This document shows, piece after piece, positions 26,600 to 35,403 of a stretch of DNA of 55,603 nt (within the stretch, counting starts at the first letter, position 1; each line of letters starts with the position of its first letter). This DNA is from JACRAR01 sp041665185 (GTDB lineage Bacteria; Pseudomonadota; Gammaproteobacteria; Burkholderiales; Rhodocyclaceae), in assembly GCA_041665185.1 (NCBI GenBank), contig JBAYJH010000001.1, positions 1 through 55,603 of the forward strand. The letters are read 5' to 3'. The notes beneath the pieces are model-generated. The model ran no database searches and was not told the DNA's origin. It worked only from the letters and a program-made list of their open reading frames with translations. A program made the position numbers and the translations under genes.

Positions 26600-27301
26600 A
26601 TGGCTGCCAGCATTCTGATTGTTGAAGACGAGCCAGCTATTCAGGCATTGATCCTGGCAAGCCTGAAGCGCGCCGGCCATGCCGCGGTGGCTGCCGGTGA
26701 CGCAGAATCCGCGTTGCAGCAGATAAACTCGACCCTGCCCGATCTGGTGTTGCTCGACTGGATGTTGCCGGGCATGAGCGGGATCGATCTTGCGCGCTTG
26801 TTGCGAAGCGAAGAGCGAACCCGGCGTGTGCCGATTATCATGCTCACCGCAAAGGGCGACGAGCGCGACAAGATACTCGGCCTTGAAACCGGGGCCGACG
26901 ACTACATCACCAAGCCGTTTTCCCCGCGCGAACTGATGGCCCGCATCAAGGCCGTGCTGCGACGCGGAGCGCCCCAGGCGACTGAAGATCCGGTTCAAAC
27001 CGGTAATCTAATTCTTGATCCGGCGACACATCGAATTAGTGCCGGGGACAAGCCGGTCATCCTCGGCCCGACCGAGTTTCGCTTGCTGCATTTTCTGATG
27101 ACGCATGCGGAAAGAGTGCATAGCCGCACCCAACTGCTGGATCAGGTATGGGGCGACCATGTCTTTGTGGAGGAGCGAACCGTCGATGTGCATATCCGCC
27201 GCCTGCGCGCCGCTCTTGAGATCAGCGGGCACGATACCTTGATTCAGACCGTGCGTGGCAGCGGCTATCGTTTTTCGGCGCTTCCTGCTCCGCCGGGCTG
27301 A
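26600..27301 (+). CDS. phoB: Phosphate regulon response regulator PhoB
   Basis: The 233-residue OmpR/PhoB-class regulator has a receiver domain with acidic pocket E9/D10, phosphoacceptor D53 (LVLLDWMLPGMSGIDLARLLR), conserved threonine and lysine in IIMLTAKGDERDK, and ADDYITKPFSPRELMARIKAVLRR. Its C-terminal winged helix has LGPTEFRLLHFLMTHAERVHSRTQLLDQVWGDHVFVEERTVDVHIRRLRAAL and VRGSGYRFS. D53 and the length match E. coli PhoB. I chose ATG 26600 because the receiver starts there; an upstream in-frame ATG lies before the PHO box. No phoR, phoU or pst gene follows; the next gene is on the opposite strand, so its kinase must lie elsewhere. Confidence 0.92.
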   Translation: MAASILIVEDEPAIQALILASLKRAGHAAVAAGDAESALQQINSTLPDLVLLDWMLPGMSGIDLARLLRSEERTRRVPIIMLTAKGDERDKILGLETGADDYITKPFSPRELMARIKAVLRRGAPQATEDPVQTGNLILDPATHRISAGDKPVILGPTEFRLLHFLMTHAERVHSRTQLLDQVWGDHVFVEERTVDVHIRRLRAALEISGHDTLIQTVRGSGYRFSALPAPPG

Positions 27302-27321
27302 GGCCGCCGCCGTGAGCGGCG

Positions 27322-28971
27322 TCATAGCCCAACGAAAGTAGCCCGCTCAAAATCTGCTCCGCGCCCGACCAGGCGGTCAAGGCGGACTTGGCGTGTCTCT
27401 TCGGTTTGCGTCTTGACGGCGAGTATCCGGTTGGCGGCGAACCAGCCCGCGGGAAGCAGCATGCTGGCCGCTTCTCCCAGTTGATCCACATCCGGCAGGA
27501 ACAGGCACCGGCTGTATTGGACATGGGCCGGTCCAGGATCCACCCTACGCATGCCGGCGCCCTCCGGCCGACCGGGGAATAGATCTATCCTGGCGACAAG
27601 CGCATCCCGGCTGGCGCTCATGGCGATCCAGACCAACTTCCCGAGCATGAAGCCTTCGCCATCATGAATTCGGACGGCGACCAATTGTTCCCTGGCCATG
27701 GGTTTGCCCGGAGGACTCAAAGGACGTTCGAGACGCAGAGCGGCGGCATGCTGATCGATGATCCGCCATTCCTCGAGCTTGAGATCCGGCGGTTCGCCGT
27801 TTCCTTCAGCAAAATACGTGGTGGTGCGGCCGAAAGTGGCGATCTCCTCATGTTGGCGATTCTTCAGATAGATCGAACCATCCTGCTTCAGGGTGATCTG
27901 GCCGGTCAGTTGATAATGAATTGCTTCGAAACCGCTGACCACGTGACAGTTGGGTTTGCCGTGCTGGGTCGAGCGTACCTTGGCGGCGTCTTCCTTGAGC
28001 CCGCCTTTGCACCAGCATCGATAAATCCGCTTCAACAAGGCCTCGCAGCCAGGCTGTTCGCAATCTTTGCCGAGTTGCAGCGCCTGGGGAGATTCCCCTT
28101 GCGCCAACAGCACCAGACGCTTCTTGATGCTCTTGCGCAACTCCGAGAGATCCAGCCAGCGCAACACATCGCTTTGCGCCGGGTGTTGCTGGAATGTGGC
28201 GGCTTGATCGGAACTCAGATCCACACACAGCGGCGGCGTTCTTTGGTCGGCCGGAGTCCGGTTCAGGACAGTCACCTTATTCGCCCAGCGTTGCGCCCAA
28301 TCCACCACCAGGTGTCGCTGTTTGGGGCCAAGCTCGATCGGCGCAGACGCTGCCAGCAACAACACCACGACATAGGCGGACGCGGCGGTCGACTTGTAGC
28401 GAGAGTCGTCCTCAATAGGCAACTGACTTGCCTTCATGGCTTCTGCGGCGGCGAAAATCATGTGCAACTGCCGCCAGAAGGTGGGTGCGGTCAGGAAGTT
28501 TGCCTGGCAAGCATCGAAGTAGATCGCCGACATTGCCTTCAATGCACGGGTTGCCGCGAGTGACGCCATCTGGTGCGGTGACAGCACTGCGCCGGCCGCC
28601 GGCCCAGCCGCTGCGTCTAGACAGTGCAGATAGCCGGTGACGAGTTCCTGCCAGAGTGCCTGGCTGGAATCGAACGCCGCCTGTTCCGTAACGTTGAAAG
28701 GTAGGGGGCGTCCGGCATAGCGCAGCAAACATTGCTCTTGCACGAAGGCGATCGGTTCCTCCAGCAATTCAAGTACTCGCAAGCGCCGGTCGGTGCGCAA
28801 GGGGTAGCGATTGAGAAGATTCAATTGCAGCGTCAGCCGCGTCTGTGCCAGCGTGATGTTGGTCAGCGGCAACCCGGCCAGCCACACGCGGCAAGAGTCT
28901 TCGTCGGCAAATTCCGGCAATGTTTCGGTAGAGAACGGCGGTAGACCGAAGTCCAAGCCCGCAAGACTCAT
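27322..28971 (-). CDS. Conserved protein of unknown function, 549 residues
   Basis: I do not recognise a characterised domain. There is no signal peptide or membrane span, so it is probably cytoplasmic. The N-terminal half is helix-rich (CRVWLAGLPLTNITLAQTRLTLQLNLLNRYPLRTDRRLRVLELLEEPIAFVQEQ). The middle holds a cysteine pair (CEQPGCEALLKRIYRCWCKGG). The C-terminal third is beta-rich (NCHVVSGFEAIHYQLTGQITL, then AREQLVAVRIHDGEGFMLGKLVWIAMSASRDALVARIDLFPG and LLPAGWFAANRILAVKT). That part could be a PilZ-like barrel, but no RxxxR-D/NxSxxG motif is evident. Its ATG overlaps the HIT gene stop by ATGA, so the two are translationally coupled. It converges on phoB. Confidence 0.75.
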   Translation of the reverse strand: MSLAGLDFGLPPFSTETLPEFADEDSCRVWLAGLPLTNITLAQTRLTLQLNLLNRYPLRTDRRLRVLELLEEPIAFVQEQCLLRYAGRPLPFNVTEQAAFDSSQALWQELVTGYLHCLDAAAGPAAGAVLSPHQMASLAATRALKAMSAIYFDACQANFLTAPTFWRQLHMIFAAAEAMKASQLPIEDDSRYKSTAASAYVVVLLLAASAPIELGPKQRHLVVDWAQRWANKVTVLNRTPADQRTPPLCVDLSSDQAATFQQHPAQSDVLRWLDLSELRKSIKKRLVLLAQGESPQALQLGKDCEQPGCEALLKRIYRCWCKGGLKEDAAKVRSTQHGKPNCHVVSGFEAIHYQLTGQITLKQDGSIYLKNRQHEEIATFGRTTTYFAEGNGEPPDLKLEEWRIIDQHAAALRLERPLSPPGKPMAREQLVAVRIHDGEGFMLGKLVWIAMSASRDALVARIDLFPGRPEGAGMRRVDPGPAHVQYSRCLFLPDVDQLGEAASMLLPAGWFAANRILAVKTQTEETRQVRLDRLVGRGADFERATFVGL

Positions 28972-29429
28972 ACATTTTCTCCTGATGCTTCGGACATCGC
29001 CCGGGAGATCGCCTGGTGCAATGCAGGATTGTCGACGACAGGCCCGGCTGCCGCGCGATTTCCGCGCGGCCTCTCGCCGGACCAGATCGGCGACGGGAAA
29101 TGAGGATCGTCCAGGAATCGCGGAATCACATGCCAGTGCAAGTGCGGCACAAGGTTGCCGAGACTCGCCAGATTGATTTTGTCAGGGGCGTAAAGCCGGC
29201 GCAATGCCGACTCGGTAGCGAAAACCAGCGTCATCAGCCGATGCCGCTCCGAGGTATCGAGATCGGTCATTTCGCGCACATGGTCGCGCCAGATGATCCG
29301 GCAGTAGCCGGGATAATCATTCCCTTCTGCGCCACCAACGCGGACCACGCGACATAACCCATCCTGCCACAGGATATCGCCTCCGGGTCCCTGGCACAGC
29401 GCGCAATGCGGGTCTAAAATGATCGACAT
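28968..29429 (-). CDS. HIT-family nucleotide hydrolase/transferase
   Basis: The 153-residue protein has the histidine triad HLHWHVIPRF (catalytic His in the HxHxH core). It also has LCRVVRVGGAEGNDYPGYCRIIWRDHVREMTDLDTSERHRLM, typical of small bacterial HIT proteins that act on nucleotide phosphoramidates or dinucleoside polyphosphates. The start at 29429 (MSIILDPHCALCQ) also gives the CxxC-like DPHCALC motif common in this subgroup; earlier codons are not conserved. It overlaps the unknown 549-residue gene downstream. The true substrate is unknown. Confidence 0.9.
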   Translation of the reverse strand: MSIILDPHCALCQGPGGDILWQDGLCRVVRVGGAEGNDYPGYCRIIWRDHVREMTDLDTSERHRLMTLVFATESALRRLYAPDKINLASLGNLVPHLHWHVIPRFLDDPHFPSPIWSGERPRGNRAAAGPVVDNPALHQAISRAMSEASGENV

Positions 29430-29615
29430 CCTCCGAAGTAGCGAATACTCGATCAGGGTAGACCTGATCGTGCCAGGCGAGAAAGGAAAAAATTCACACC
29501 GGGCAGACTGGATCATGGCCGCCGCACTGGGGCGTGGCAGCGGGCAATCATCCCACAGTTGGGGCAATCCGGGGTGGTTGGGTCGAGAGGGATGGGTGCC
29601 CGGGGGCGGGTAAGC

Positions 29616-30047
29616 TTATGCCCTTACGGCATCGGGACCGGATTGGCGCGACACGAACTCGCCGAACCGCATGTCGTTGGTTAGTATGTGGTCACCCAAC
29701 CAGCTACAGAGAAAGTCATAAACATCGACTGGGGTCATTTGTCCGGTTTTTTCCATCTGTGTTTCGAAGCTCTTGATTCTTGAAATCAGCTCGGCGTGAA
29801 TTGCCCGGTGATCCTCCAGATTTGGGTAAGCGGAGTCTGCCATCAACACTTCTTCGTGCGCAAAATGTGCTTCCGTGCACTCGATGAGTTCGTCAATAGC
29901 GGAGCGAATCTCGTGCATCGGGACGATGACGTCGAGTGCCAGGCTGTCGTAGATGTGGCTCGCAAGCTCGAACAGCTTCTGGTGTTCCAGATCAACTTGC
30001 TCGACGCCCACCCGATATCTGGAACCAAATACCAGCCGGTCTTCCAT
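29616..30047 (-). CDS. Bacteriohemerythrin (oxygen-binding di-iron protein)
   Basis: The 143-residue four-helix protein keeps all seven expected iron ligands: H22 (DLEHQKLF), H61 and E65 (HFAHEEVLM), H80 and H84 (HRAIHAEL), H120 and D125 (GDHILTNDM). Stand-alone hemerythrins bind O2 reversibly and are common in microaerobic or denitrifying beta-proteobacteria, where they carry or sense oxygen. It stands alone, 186 bp after the HIT gene and divergent from the SNF2 helicase gene, so it has its own promoter in the 30048-30203 region, though I see no clear -35/-10. Confidence 0.93.
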   Translation of the reverse strand: MEDRLVFGSRYRVGVEQVDLEHQKLFELASHIYDSLALDVIVPMHEIRSAIDELIECTEAHFAHEEVLMADSAYPNLEDHRAIHAELISRIKSFETQMEKTGQMTPVDVYDFLCSWLGDHILTNDMRFGEFVSRQSGPDAVRA

Positions 30048-30293
30048 GGCACCCCTCGTTTCCCGAAATACAAATTGGATTGTGAATTGACCCGCCCATC
30101 CTAGATCAACGAGCCTTGTGAATATTGATATGCGTCAAGCAAGCGCCAGCCCGGAACACGACCGGTAGTGTCTGCCGATATTTTGACAAATTGAGAAGGT
30201 GCGGTGGCCCAGACTCTGATACTCTTCCGGGTTGACTTGGGCGATGCCCCGCCTCGCTGCTTTTGTCCTGGAATTGGTGCTCATCGACAGCTA

Positions 30294-33200
30294 ATGAAAT
30301 ACATGAATTCGACGGGAACGTCCGCTTTGAACAGCGCGATGGACGAGTTATCCCGGATCCGGTTTTTCCCCGATCGGTTCTTCGACCGGGCGACGCTTGA
30401 GCGTGGCTTGGCCTATGCGGAAAGGGGTCGCGGCGTTGTCACCAAGACCATCGCCGGCACCGATACATTGCGCATACTCGGCACCTGCCGCGGCAGCTAT
30501 CGGACCGAATACAAGCAGGATGTAAAGCTCAGCCTGGCCGATGGCGTGGTCCAGCGAGTGTCTGGTTCCTGTAGCTGTCCGGTCGGGGATAACTGCAAGC
30601 ATGTCGTTGCGCTATTGCATGCCTGGAGATCGGAAATCAACCAATCCCATGCCGGCAACGACAGCGGGCACGGCCGCCAGGAACCGACGCCCGAAGCGCT
30701 GGCGTGGTTGCACACCCTGGAGCAAAGCACCGAACCGCCGGCGAATACCGGCGACCAGTGCATCCTCTATGTGCTGTCGCTGCCGGATTTTCATCTCAAG
30801 CTGTTCAAGGCGCGTTTGTTGAAGCATGGCGGATATGGCCGTCCTGAAGCCATCCGCCCGGATTTTCACCGCCTGACCTGGGGAAATGTGCCGACCTACT
30901 ATCAGCCCGACGACCTGCCGATCCTGCGCCTGTTTCTGGCGTTTCAGAAAACCATCATGTTTTCGATCGAAGAGTCCCTGGTCTTGCGTGGTGAAGAGGG
31001 TGCCCAGTTGTTGCGCATGACTCTGAGGACGGGACGATTGCATCTCGGTGAGGTCACGCAGCCCGCACTGGGCACGGGTGCGACGCTCACTGCGGCACTG
31101 GCCTGGCAGCGCGACGAACAGGGGCGCCAGAGACTGGTTCTGGATACCGATGGAAACCTGAGTTTGCTGCCGACCCAGCCGCTTTGGTACTTGGATAGCG
31201 CGCGCCACCTGGCAGGAGAATTGCGTCTGGACCTGCCTGAAGACATGGCGGCCCAGCTCCTTGCCGCGCCCCCGCTGGACGACCTCGACGCCTTGCTGGT
31301 GCGCGATCGTTTGCGCGAACTTGGCGCGTCGCGCGGCTTGTCGCTGCCTTTGCCCGAAGCGGCCATTCCCGAAGAAAATGCCGGCAAGCCGGCCGCGGTG
31401 GTGCGCCTGCAAGCCGGGCGCTTTCGCCATACCGCCGCCTTCAGCCTGACCGATGAGCTGGCAGTGGCCACGCTGTGGTTTGAGTATCCCGGCCTGCCGC
31501 GCGTTTCCGGCGCGGAGACGCCGCCCCCGTTGCTGCATGGACAACGCGCCGGCCGCTCGGTCATGCTGCTGCGCGATGTGGCGAGCGAACGCGGTGTCTG
31601 GCAACGGCTACAGGCGCAAGGCATGGAGAGCTATCGGCGGCGCTTTCCGAACTATCTGCGCGTCGATGCGGTGGGTGATTGCTTGTTCACGGCGCGCCAG
31701 GATGTCGATAGCTGGGTGAAGTTCCTCGATGAAAGCGTACCGGTGCTGGAGGCGGCGGGAATACGCGTCGAGATCGCCGAAGATTTTCCATTCCATCTCG
31801 CCGAAGCCGATGATTGGTTCATCGAAGTTCTGGAAGATGAAGTCGAAGGCAACGGCGACTGGTTCGATCTCGATCTCGGCGTGGTGATCGACGGCCTGCG
31901 TACCAGCCTGGTGGAACCGCTGGCGCGCCTGATTGCGGCGCGGCCGAAGATCCTGGATGAGTTGCGTCCTCTCGGCGACGATGAGCGGGTTCCCTTGGCG
32001 CTGGACGAGCGGCGCGTCTTGCCGGTTCCGGTGCAACGCCTGCGGGCCTGGCTCGGGCCGCTGCTCGAATTTGCCGGCGACCAGGAGCGTCCCCGCCTGT
32101 CGCGACTCAATGCCGGCGCCCTGGCCGACCTCGAAAGGCTGCCGGGTCACTGGCTGGGTGGCGAGCGACTGCGCGAGATGGGTCGTCGCCTGCGGGATTT
32201 TTCCGGCATTGCCGAGGCTCTGCCCGCGCCCGGCTTCAAGGCGACGCTGCGCCCTTACCAGCAGACCGGTCTCAACTGGCTGCAATTTCTGCGTAGTTAC
32301 GGGCTCGCCGGCATCCTCGCCGACGACATGGGCCTGGGCAAGACAGTGCAGACCCTGGCCCACCTGCATCTGGAAAAATCCAGCGGGCGGGCCGACCGTC
32401 CGAGCCTGGTGATCTTGCCGACCAGCCTGATCACCAACTGGCGCAGCGAGGCGCAGCAGTTCGCCCCTGACCTGAAGATGCTGACGCTGCACGGACCGGA
32501 GCGCGCCGCGCGCTTCCACGAGATGGCCGGCGCGGATGTCATCCTCACCACCTACCCGCTGCTGGTGCGCGACCAGCAGGCCTTGCTGGCGCAGGACTAC
32601 CACCTGCTGATACTCGACGAGGCGCAGTTCGTCAAGAATCCCAAGGCACAGTCGCACCGCGTGGCGCGCCAGCTCAAGGCACGGCATCGCCTGTCGCTGA
32701 CCGGCACGCCGCTGGAAAATCATCTGGGCGAACTGTGGGCGCAATATCATTTCCTGTTGCCGGGTTTGCTCGGCGATGTGCGCCGCTTCGCCACCACGTT
32801 TCGCACTCCCATCGAAAAACAGGGCGACAACGAACGCCGTCAACAGTTGGCGGAACGCGTGCGGCCGTTCCTGCTGCGGCGAACCAAGGAGCAAGTGCTC
32901 ACCGAGTTGCCGCCCAAGACCGAGATCATCCGCTGGGTGGAACTGGCGGGCAGTCAGCGCGACCTGTACGAATCGTTGCGCCTGGCTTTCGACAAGAAGC
33001 TGCGCCAGGTGCTGGCCTCGAGAGGCGTGGCGCAGAGTCAAATCATGATCCTCGATGCCCTGCTTAAGCTCAGGCAGGCTTGTTGCGATCCGCGCCTGGT
33101 GAAGCTGCACGGGGCAGGCCATGCGACGAGGCAGCACGAATCGGCCAAGCTCGACCTGCTGCTGGAAATGCTCACGGAACTGCTGGCCGAAGGGCGCCAC

Positions 33201-33659
33201 GTGCTGTTGTTCTCGCAGTTCACCAGCATGCTGGCTCTGATCGAGGAAGAGCTTGCCCGCCGCGGTATCGACTACCTGAAGTTGACCGGGCAGACCAAGG
33301 ACCGGGACACGCCGATCCGCCGCTTCCAGGCCGGCGAGGTGCCGCTGTTCTTGGTCAGCCTAAAGGCCGGTGGAACGGGCCTGAACCTGACCGCCGCCGA
33401 CACCGTGATCCATTACGATCCGTGGTGGAATCCGGCGGTGGAAGAACAGGCGACGGCGCGCACCCATCGCATCGGCCAGGACAAGGCGGTATTCGTGTAT
33501 AAATTGTTGACCCAGGGAACGGTGGAAGAGAAGATTCTGGCCTTGCAGGATCGCAAACGCGGCCTTGCCGACAATCTGCTTGCGGGTGTCGGTACGCAGC
33601 AGCATCTGATCACCGCGACCGACCTCGACGTGCTGTTCCAGCCGATATCATCGACATGA
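30294..33659 (+). CDS. SWIM zinc-finger SNF2-family helicase/ATPase
   Basis: The protein of about 1121 residues is a DNA translocase of the RapA/SNF2 superfamily. Near the N-terminus it has a SWIM zinc finger (GSCSCPVGDNCKHVVALLHAW; CxCx6CxH). A long, poorly conserved middle follows. The SNF2 motor begins with ATP motif DDMGLGKTVQTLAHL, motif II LLILDEAQFVKNP, LTGTPLENHLGELWAQYHFL and then the helicase C lobe (LFSQFTSMLALIEEELARRGI, KAGGTGLNLTAADTVIHYDPWWNPAVEEQATARTHRIGQ). The start is uncertain: in-frame ATGs at 30204, 30294, 30303 and 30339 are all without a good ribosome-binding site. Its role in transcription or repair is not known. oxyR follows 19 bp later. Confidence 0.9.
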   Translation: MKYMNSTGTSALNSAMDELSRIRFFPDRFFDRATLERGLAYAERGRGVVTKTIAGTDTLRILGTCRGSYRTEYKQDVKLSLADGVVQRVSGSCSCPVGDNCKHVVALLHAWRSEINQSHAGNDSGHGRQEPTPEALAWLHTLEQSTEPPANTGDQCILYVLSLPDFHLKLFKARLLKHGGYGRPEAIRPDFHRLTWGNVPTYYQPDDLPILRLFLAFQKTIMFSIEESLVLRGEEGAQLLRMTLRTGRLHLGEVTQPALGTGATLTAALAWQRDEQGRQRLVLDTDGNLSLLPTQPLWYLDSARHLAGELRLDLPEDMAAQLLAAPPLDDLDALLVRDRLRELGASRGLSLPLPEAAIPEENAGKPAAVVRLQAGRFRHTAAFSLTDELAVATLWFEYPGLPRVSGAETPPPLLHGQRAGRSVMLLRDVASERGVWQRLQAQGMESYRRRFPNYLRVDAVGDCLFTARQDVDSWVKFLDESVPVLEAAGIRVEIAEDFPFHLAEADDWFIEVLEDEVEGNGDWFDLDLGVVIDGLRTSLVEPLARLIAARPKILDELRPLGDDERVPLALDERRVLPVPVQRLRAWLGPLLEFAGDQERPRLSRLNAGALADLERLPGHWLGGERLREMGRRLRDFSGIAEALPAPGFKATLRPYQQTGLNWLQFLRSYGLAGILADDMGLGKTVQTLAHLHLEKSSGRADRPSLVILPTSLITNWRSEAQQFAPDLKMLTLHGPERAARFHEMAGADVILTTYPLLVRDQQALLAQDYHLLILDEAQFVKNPKAQSHRVARQLKARHRLSLTGTPLENHLGELWAQYHFLLPGLLGDVRRFATTFRTPIEKQGDNERRQQLAERVRPFLLRRTKEQVLTELPPKTEIIRWVELAGSQRDLYESLRLAFDKKLRQVLASRGVAQSQIMILDALLKLRQACCDPRLVKLHGAGHATRQHESAKLDLLLEMLTELLAEGRHVLLFSQFTSMLALIEEELARRGIDYLKLTGQTKDRDTPIRRFQAGEVPLFLVSLKAGGTGLNLTAADTVIHYDPWWNPAVEEQATARTHRIGQDKAVFVYKLLTQGTVEEKILALQDRKRGLADNLLAGVGTQQHLITATDLDVLFQPISST

Positions 33660-33678
33660 ATCGACAAGCCGTGAAATC

Positions 33679-34620
33679 ATGACTCTGACCGATCTGCGCT
33701 ACATCGTCACTCTCGCTCGCGAGCGCCATTTCGGGCGCGCCGCCGAAAAGTGCTTCGTGGCCCAGCCGACGCTGTCGGTGGCGGTGAAGAAATTGGAGGA
33801 CGAACTCGGCGTGGTGTTGTTCGAGCGTGGCGCGGAAGTCAGCGTCACCCCCATCGGCGCGCAGATCGTCGCCCAGGCCGAGCGCGTCCTCGCCGAAGCT
33901 GCCCGCGTGGCCGAGGTTGCCGCCCAGGGCAAGGATCCCCTGTCCGGCGCGTTGCGCATTGGCGTCATTTACACCATTGCGCCCTACCTGTTGCCCAATC
34001 TGGTGCCGCTGCTGCGCGAGCGCGCGCCGCGCATGCCGCTGATCATCAAGGAGGGTTTCACCGAAGGCCTGGTCGACGAAGTCAAGGCCGGCGAACTGGA
34101 TGTCATCGTCATCGCCCTGCCGCTGGCGGAATCCGGCCTGGTATCCCAGGCGGTGTACGACGAGGCGTTTCGCGCCCTGGTGCCGGCGCAGCATCCCTGG
34201 GCGAAGCTGAAGGCCATCGAACCGGCCTGGCTACTGGCCGAGCCCTTGCTGATGCTGGGCGCGGGCAACTGCTTCCGCGACCAGGTGCTGGACCTCTGCG
34301 CCCAGACCAGCGCCCCGAAGGAAGTGCCCTTGGGGTACGCCCCCGGCACGCCGCAAATCCTCGAGGGCAGCTCGCTCGAAACCATCCGCTACATGGTCGC
34401 GTCCGGCATCGGCGTCAGCGTCATGCCCTCGTCCTGCGCCGATCCGATCCCGAAGAACGACAAGCTGTTGCGCGTGCGGCCCTTCATCGATCCGACGCCG
34501 ACGCGGCGCATTGGCCTGGTGTGGCGTTCCAGTTTCCCGCGCCATCAAGCGGTCGATCTGCTGCGGCTCGCCTTGCTCGACTGCCGTCTACCGGGGACCA
34601 AACCGGTCAAGAAGCGATAG
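33679..34620 (+). CDS. oxyR: Peroxide-sensing LysR-type regulator OxyR
   Basis: The 313-residue protein has an N-terminal LysR helix-turn-helix (TDLRYIVTLARERHFGRAAEKCFVAQPTLSVAVKKLEDELGVVLFER). In the sensor domain it carries both redox cysteines C198 and C207 in GNCFRDQVLDLC, matching E. coli C199/C208 (GHCLRDQAMGFC) in identity and spacing. It is therefore a genuine disulfide-switch OxyR. SSLETIRYMVASGIGVSVMP and the C-terminal WRSSFPRHQAVDLLR region fit. It is followed by rubrerythrin, rubredoxin and reductase genes and by an OxyR-like site overlapping its own stop codon. It may be co-transcribed with the SNF2 gene. Confidence 0.95.
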   Translation: MTLTDLRYIVTLARERHFGRAAEKCFVAQPTLSVAVKKLEDELGVVLFERGAEVSVTPIGAQIVAQAERVLAEAARVAEVAAQGKDPLSGALRIGVIYTIAPYLLPNLVPLLRERAPRMPLIIKEGFTEGLVDEVKAGELDVIVIALPLAESGLVSQAVYDEAFRALVPAQHPWAKLKAIEPAWLLAEPLLMLGAGNCFRDQVLDLCAQTSAPKEVPLGYAPGTPQILEGSSLETIRYMVASGIGVSVMPSSCADPIPKNDKLLRVRPFIDPTPTRRIGLVWRSSFPRHQAVDLLRLALLDCRLPGTKPVKKR

Positions 34621-34682
34621 CCTTTGACTATTCTAACGATATCGACAATTCATTGGATCAATCGATCGGGTTTCCCTAGACT
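34617..34682 (+). promoter_or_regulatory. OxyR-like binding site with adjacent promoter for the rubrerythrin operon
   Basis: Four half-sites with 7-bp spacers run from 34617 to 34653: ATAG (34617-34620), CTAT (34628-34631), ATAT (34639-34642) and TCAT (34650-34653). This is the OxyR tetramer layout ATAG-N7-CTAT-N7-ATAG-N7-CTAT, with 13 of 16 half-site bases matched. A -35 TTGGAT (34653-34658) touches its end and a -10 TAGACT (34677-34682) follows after 18 bp, the arrangement of OxyR-activated promoters. The rubrerythrin ATG is 54 bp on, with AAGGAGA as ribosome-binding site. The site overlaps the oxyR stop codon. Confidence 0.65.
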
Positions 34683-34736
34683 GCGCAGCGTCAACCGCTT
34701 GCGCGGTTCGTTCAACAGAGTTCAAGGAGACCCGAC

Positions 34737-35213
34737 ATGACCAAGCCAGAAGCATCCGTAACCATCAAGAACCTCGAATCCGCCTTTGCCGGCGAATCGA
34801 TGGCGCACATCAAGTACCGCTATTTCGCCCGACTCTGCCGCGCCGCCGGCGACGAGCAGACCGCCAAGACTTTTGAGGAAACCGCCGACCAGGAGGTCCA
34901 GCATGCCTGGGGCCACCTCGACCTGCTCTATCCGGCCGCGACGATGACGCCGGCCCGGTGCCTGCAAATGGCCATCGAAGGCGAGACCTACGAGTTCACC
35001 GAGATGTATCCGTCTTTCCGCCACGCCGCGGAGGAAGAAGGCCATAGCGCCGCGGTCACGGAGATCGACCAGCAGATCGCCGAGTCGAAGGAACACGCCG
35101 CCCGCTTCGCCGAGACTCTCGCCAAGGCCGCCAAGCGCTTCGCCGCCCTGGCCCGCGTCGAGGAACGGCATGCCAGCCACTATCGCGCCCAGCTCGATAA
35201 AATTTCCGTCTAA
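34737..35213 (+). CDS. Rubrerythrin (peroxide-reducing di-iron protein, short form)
   Basis: The 158-residue ferritin-like protein reduces H2O2 to water at a di-iron site. Di-iron ligand helices are visible: NLESAFAGESMAHIKYRYFA, FEETADQEVQHAWGHLDLL, CLQMAIEGETYEFTEMYPSF and AAEEEGHSAAVTEI. It lacks the C-terminal rubredoxin domain of classical rubrerythrin. That electron carrier is instead encoded separately 22 bp downstream, followed by a reductase, so the three genes form one reducing chain. A strong ribosome-binding site (AAGGAGA, 34724-34730) precedes ATG 34737. The OxyR-like motif upstream suggests peroxide induction. Confidence 0.93.
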   Translation: MTKPEASVTIKNLESAFAGESMAHIKYRYFARLCRAAGDEQTAKTFEETADQEVQHAWGHLDLLYPAATMTPARCLQMAIEGETYEFTEMYPSFRHAAEEEGHSAAVTEIDQQIAESKEHAARFAETLAKAAKRFAALARVEERHASHYRAQLDKISV

Positions 35214-35235
35214 CAAACCACGATAGGAATCGAAC

Positions 35236-35400
35236 ATGAAACAGTATCTATGCATCGTTTGCGGTTACATCTACGACGAAGCTCTAGGCGACCCCGAACA
35301 CGGCATCGCTGCCGGCACCAAGTGGGAGGACATTCCGGCCGATTGGTGCTGCCCGGATTGCGGCGTGGCCAAGGCCGATTTCGAGATGATGGCGATCTAA
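35236..35400 (+). CDS. Rubredoxin
   Basis: The 54-residue protein carries one Fe(SCys)4 centre, with ligands C6, C9, C39 and C42 in CIVCG and CCPDCG. YIYDEALGDPEHGIAAGT and WEDIPADW are the family's usual connecting sequence. C38, next to the ligand C39, is an additional cysteine. It lies between rubrerythrin and a rubredoxin-reductase-like flavoprotein (3 bp before it), so it should pass electrons from reductase to rubrerythrin. The short AGGAA (35225-35229) is the likely ribosome-binding site. Confidence 0.97.
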   Translation: MKQYLCIVCGYIYDEALGDPEHGIAAGTKWEDIPADWCCPDCGVAKADFEMMAI

Positions 35401-35403
35401 GCC

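Noticed and set aside
27664..28563. 299-residue plus-strand frame
   Set aside because: Antisense to the 549-residue gene, no ribosome-binding site and no recognisable domain.
31608..33200. 530-residue minus-strand frame
   Set aside because: Shadow of the SNF2 helicase gene; no domain, low-complexity Gln/Arg/His composition.
34694..34707. Short ACCGC-GCGGT hairpin in the rubrerythrin leader
   Set aside because: Only five base pairs and no match to a known riboswitch or thermosensor.
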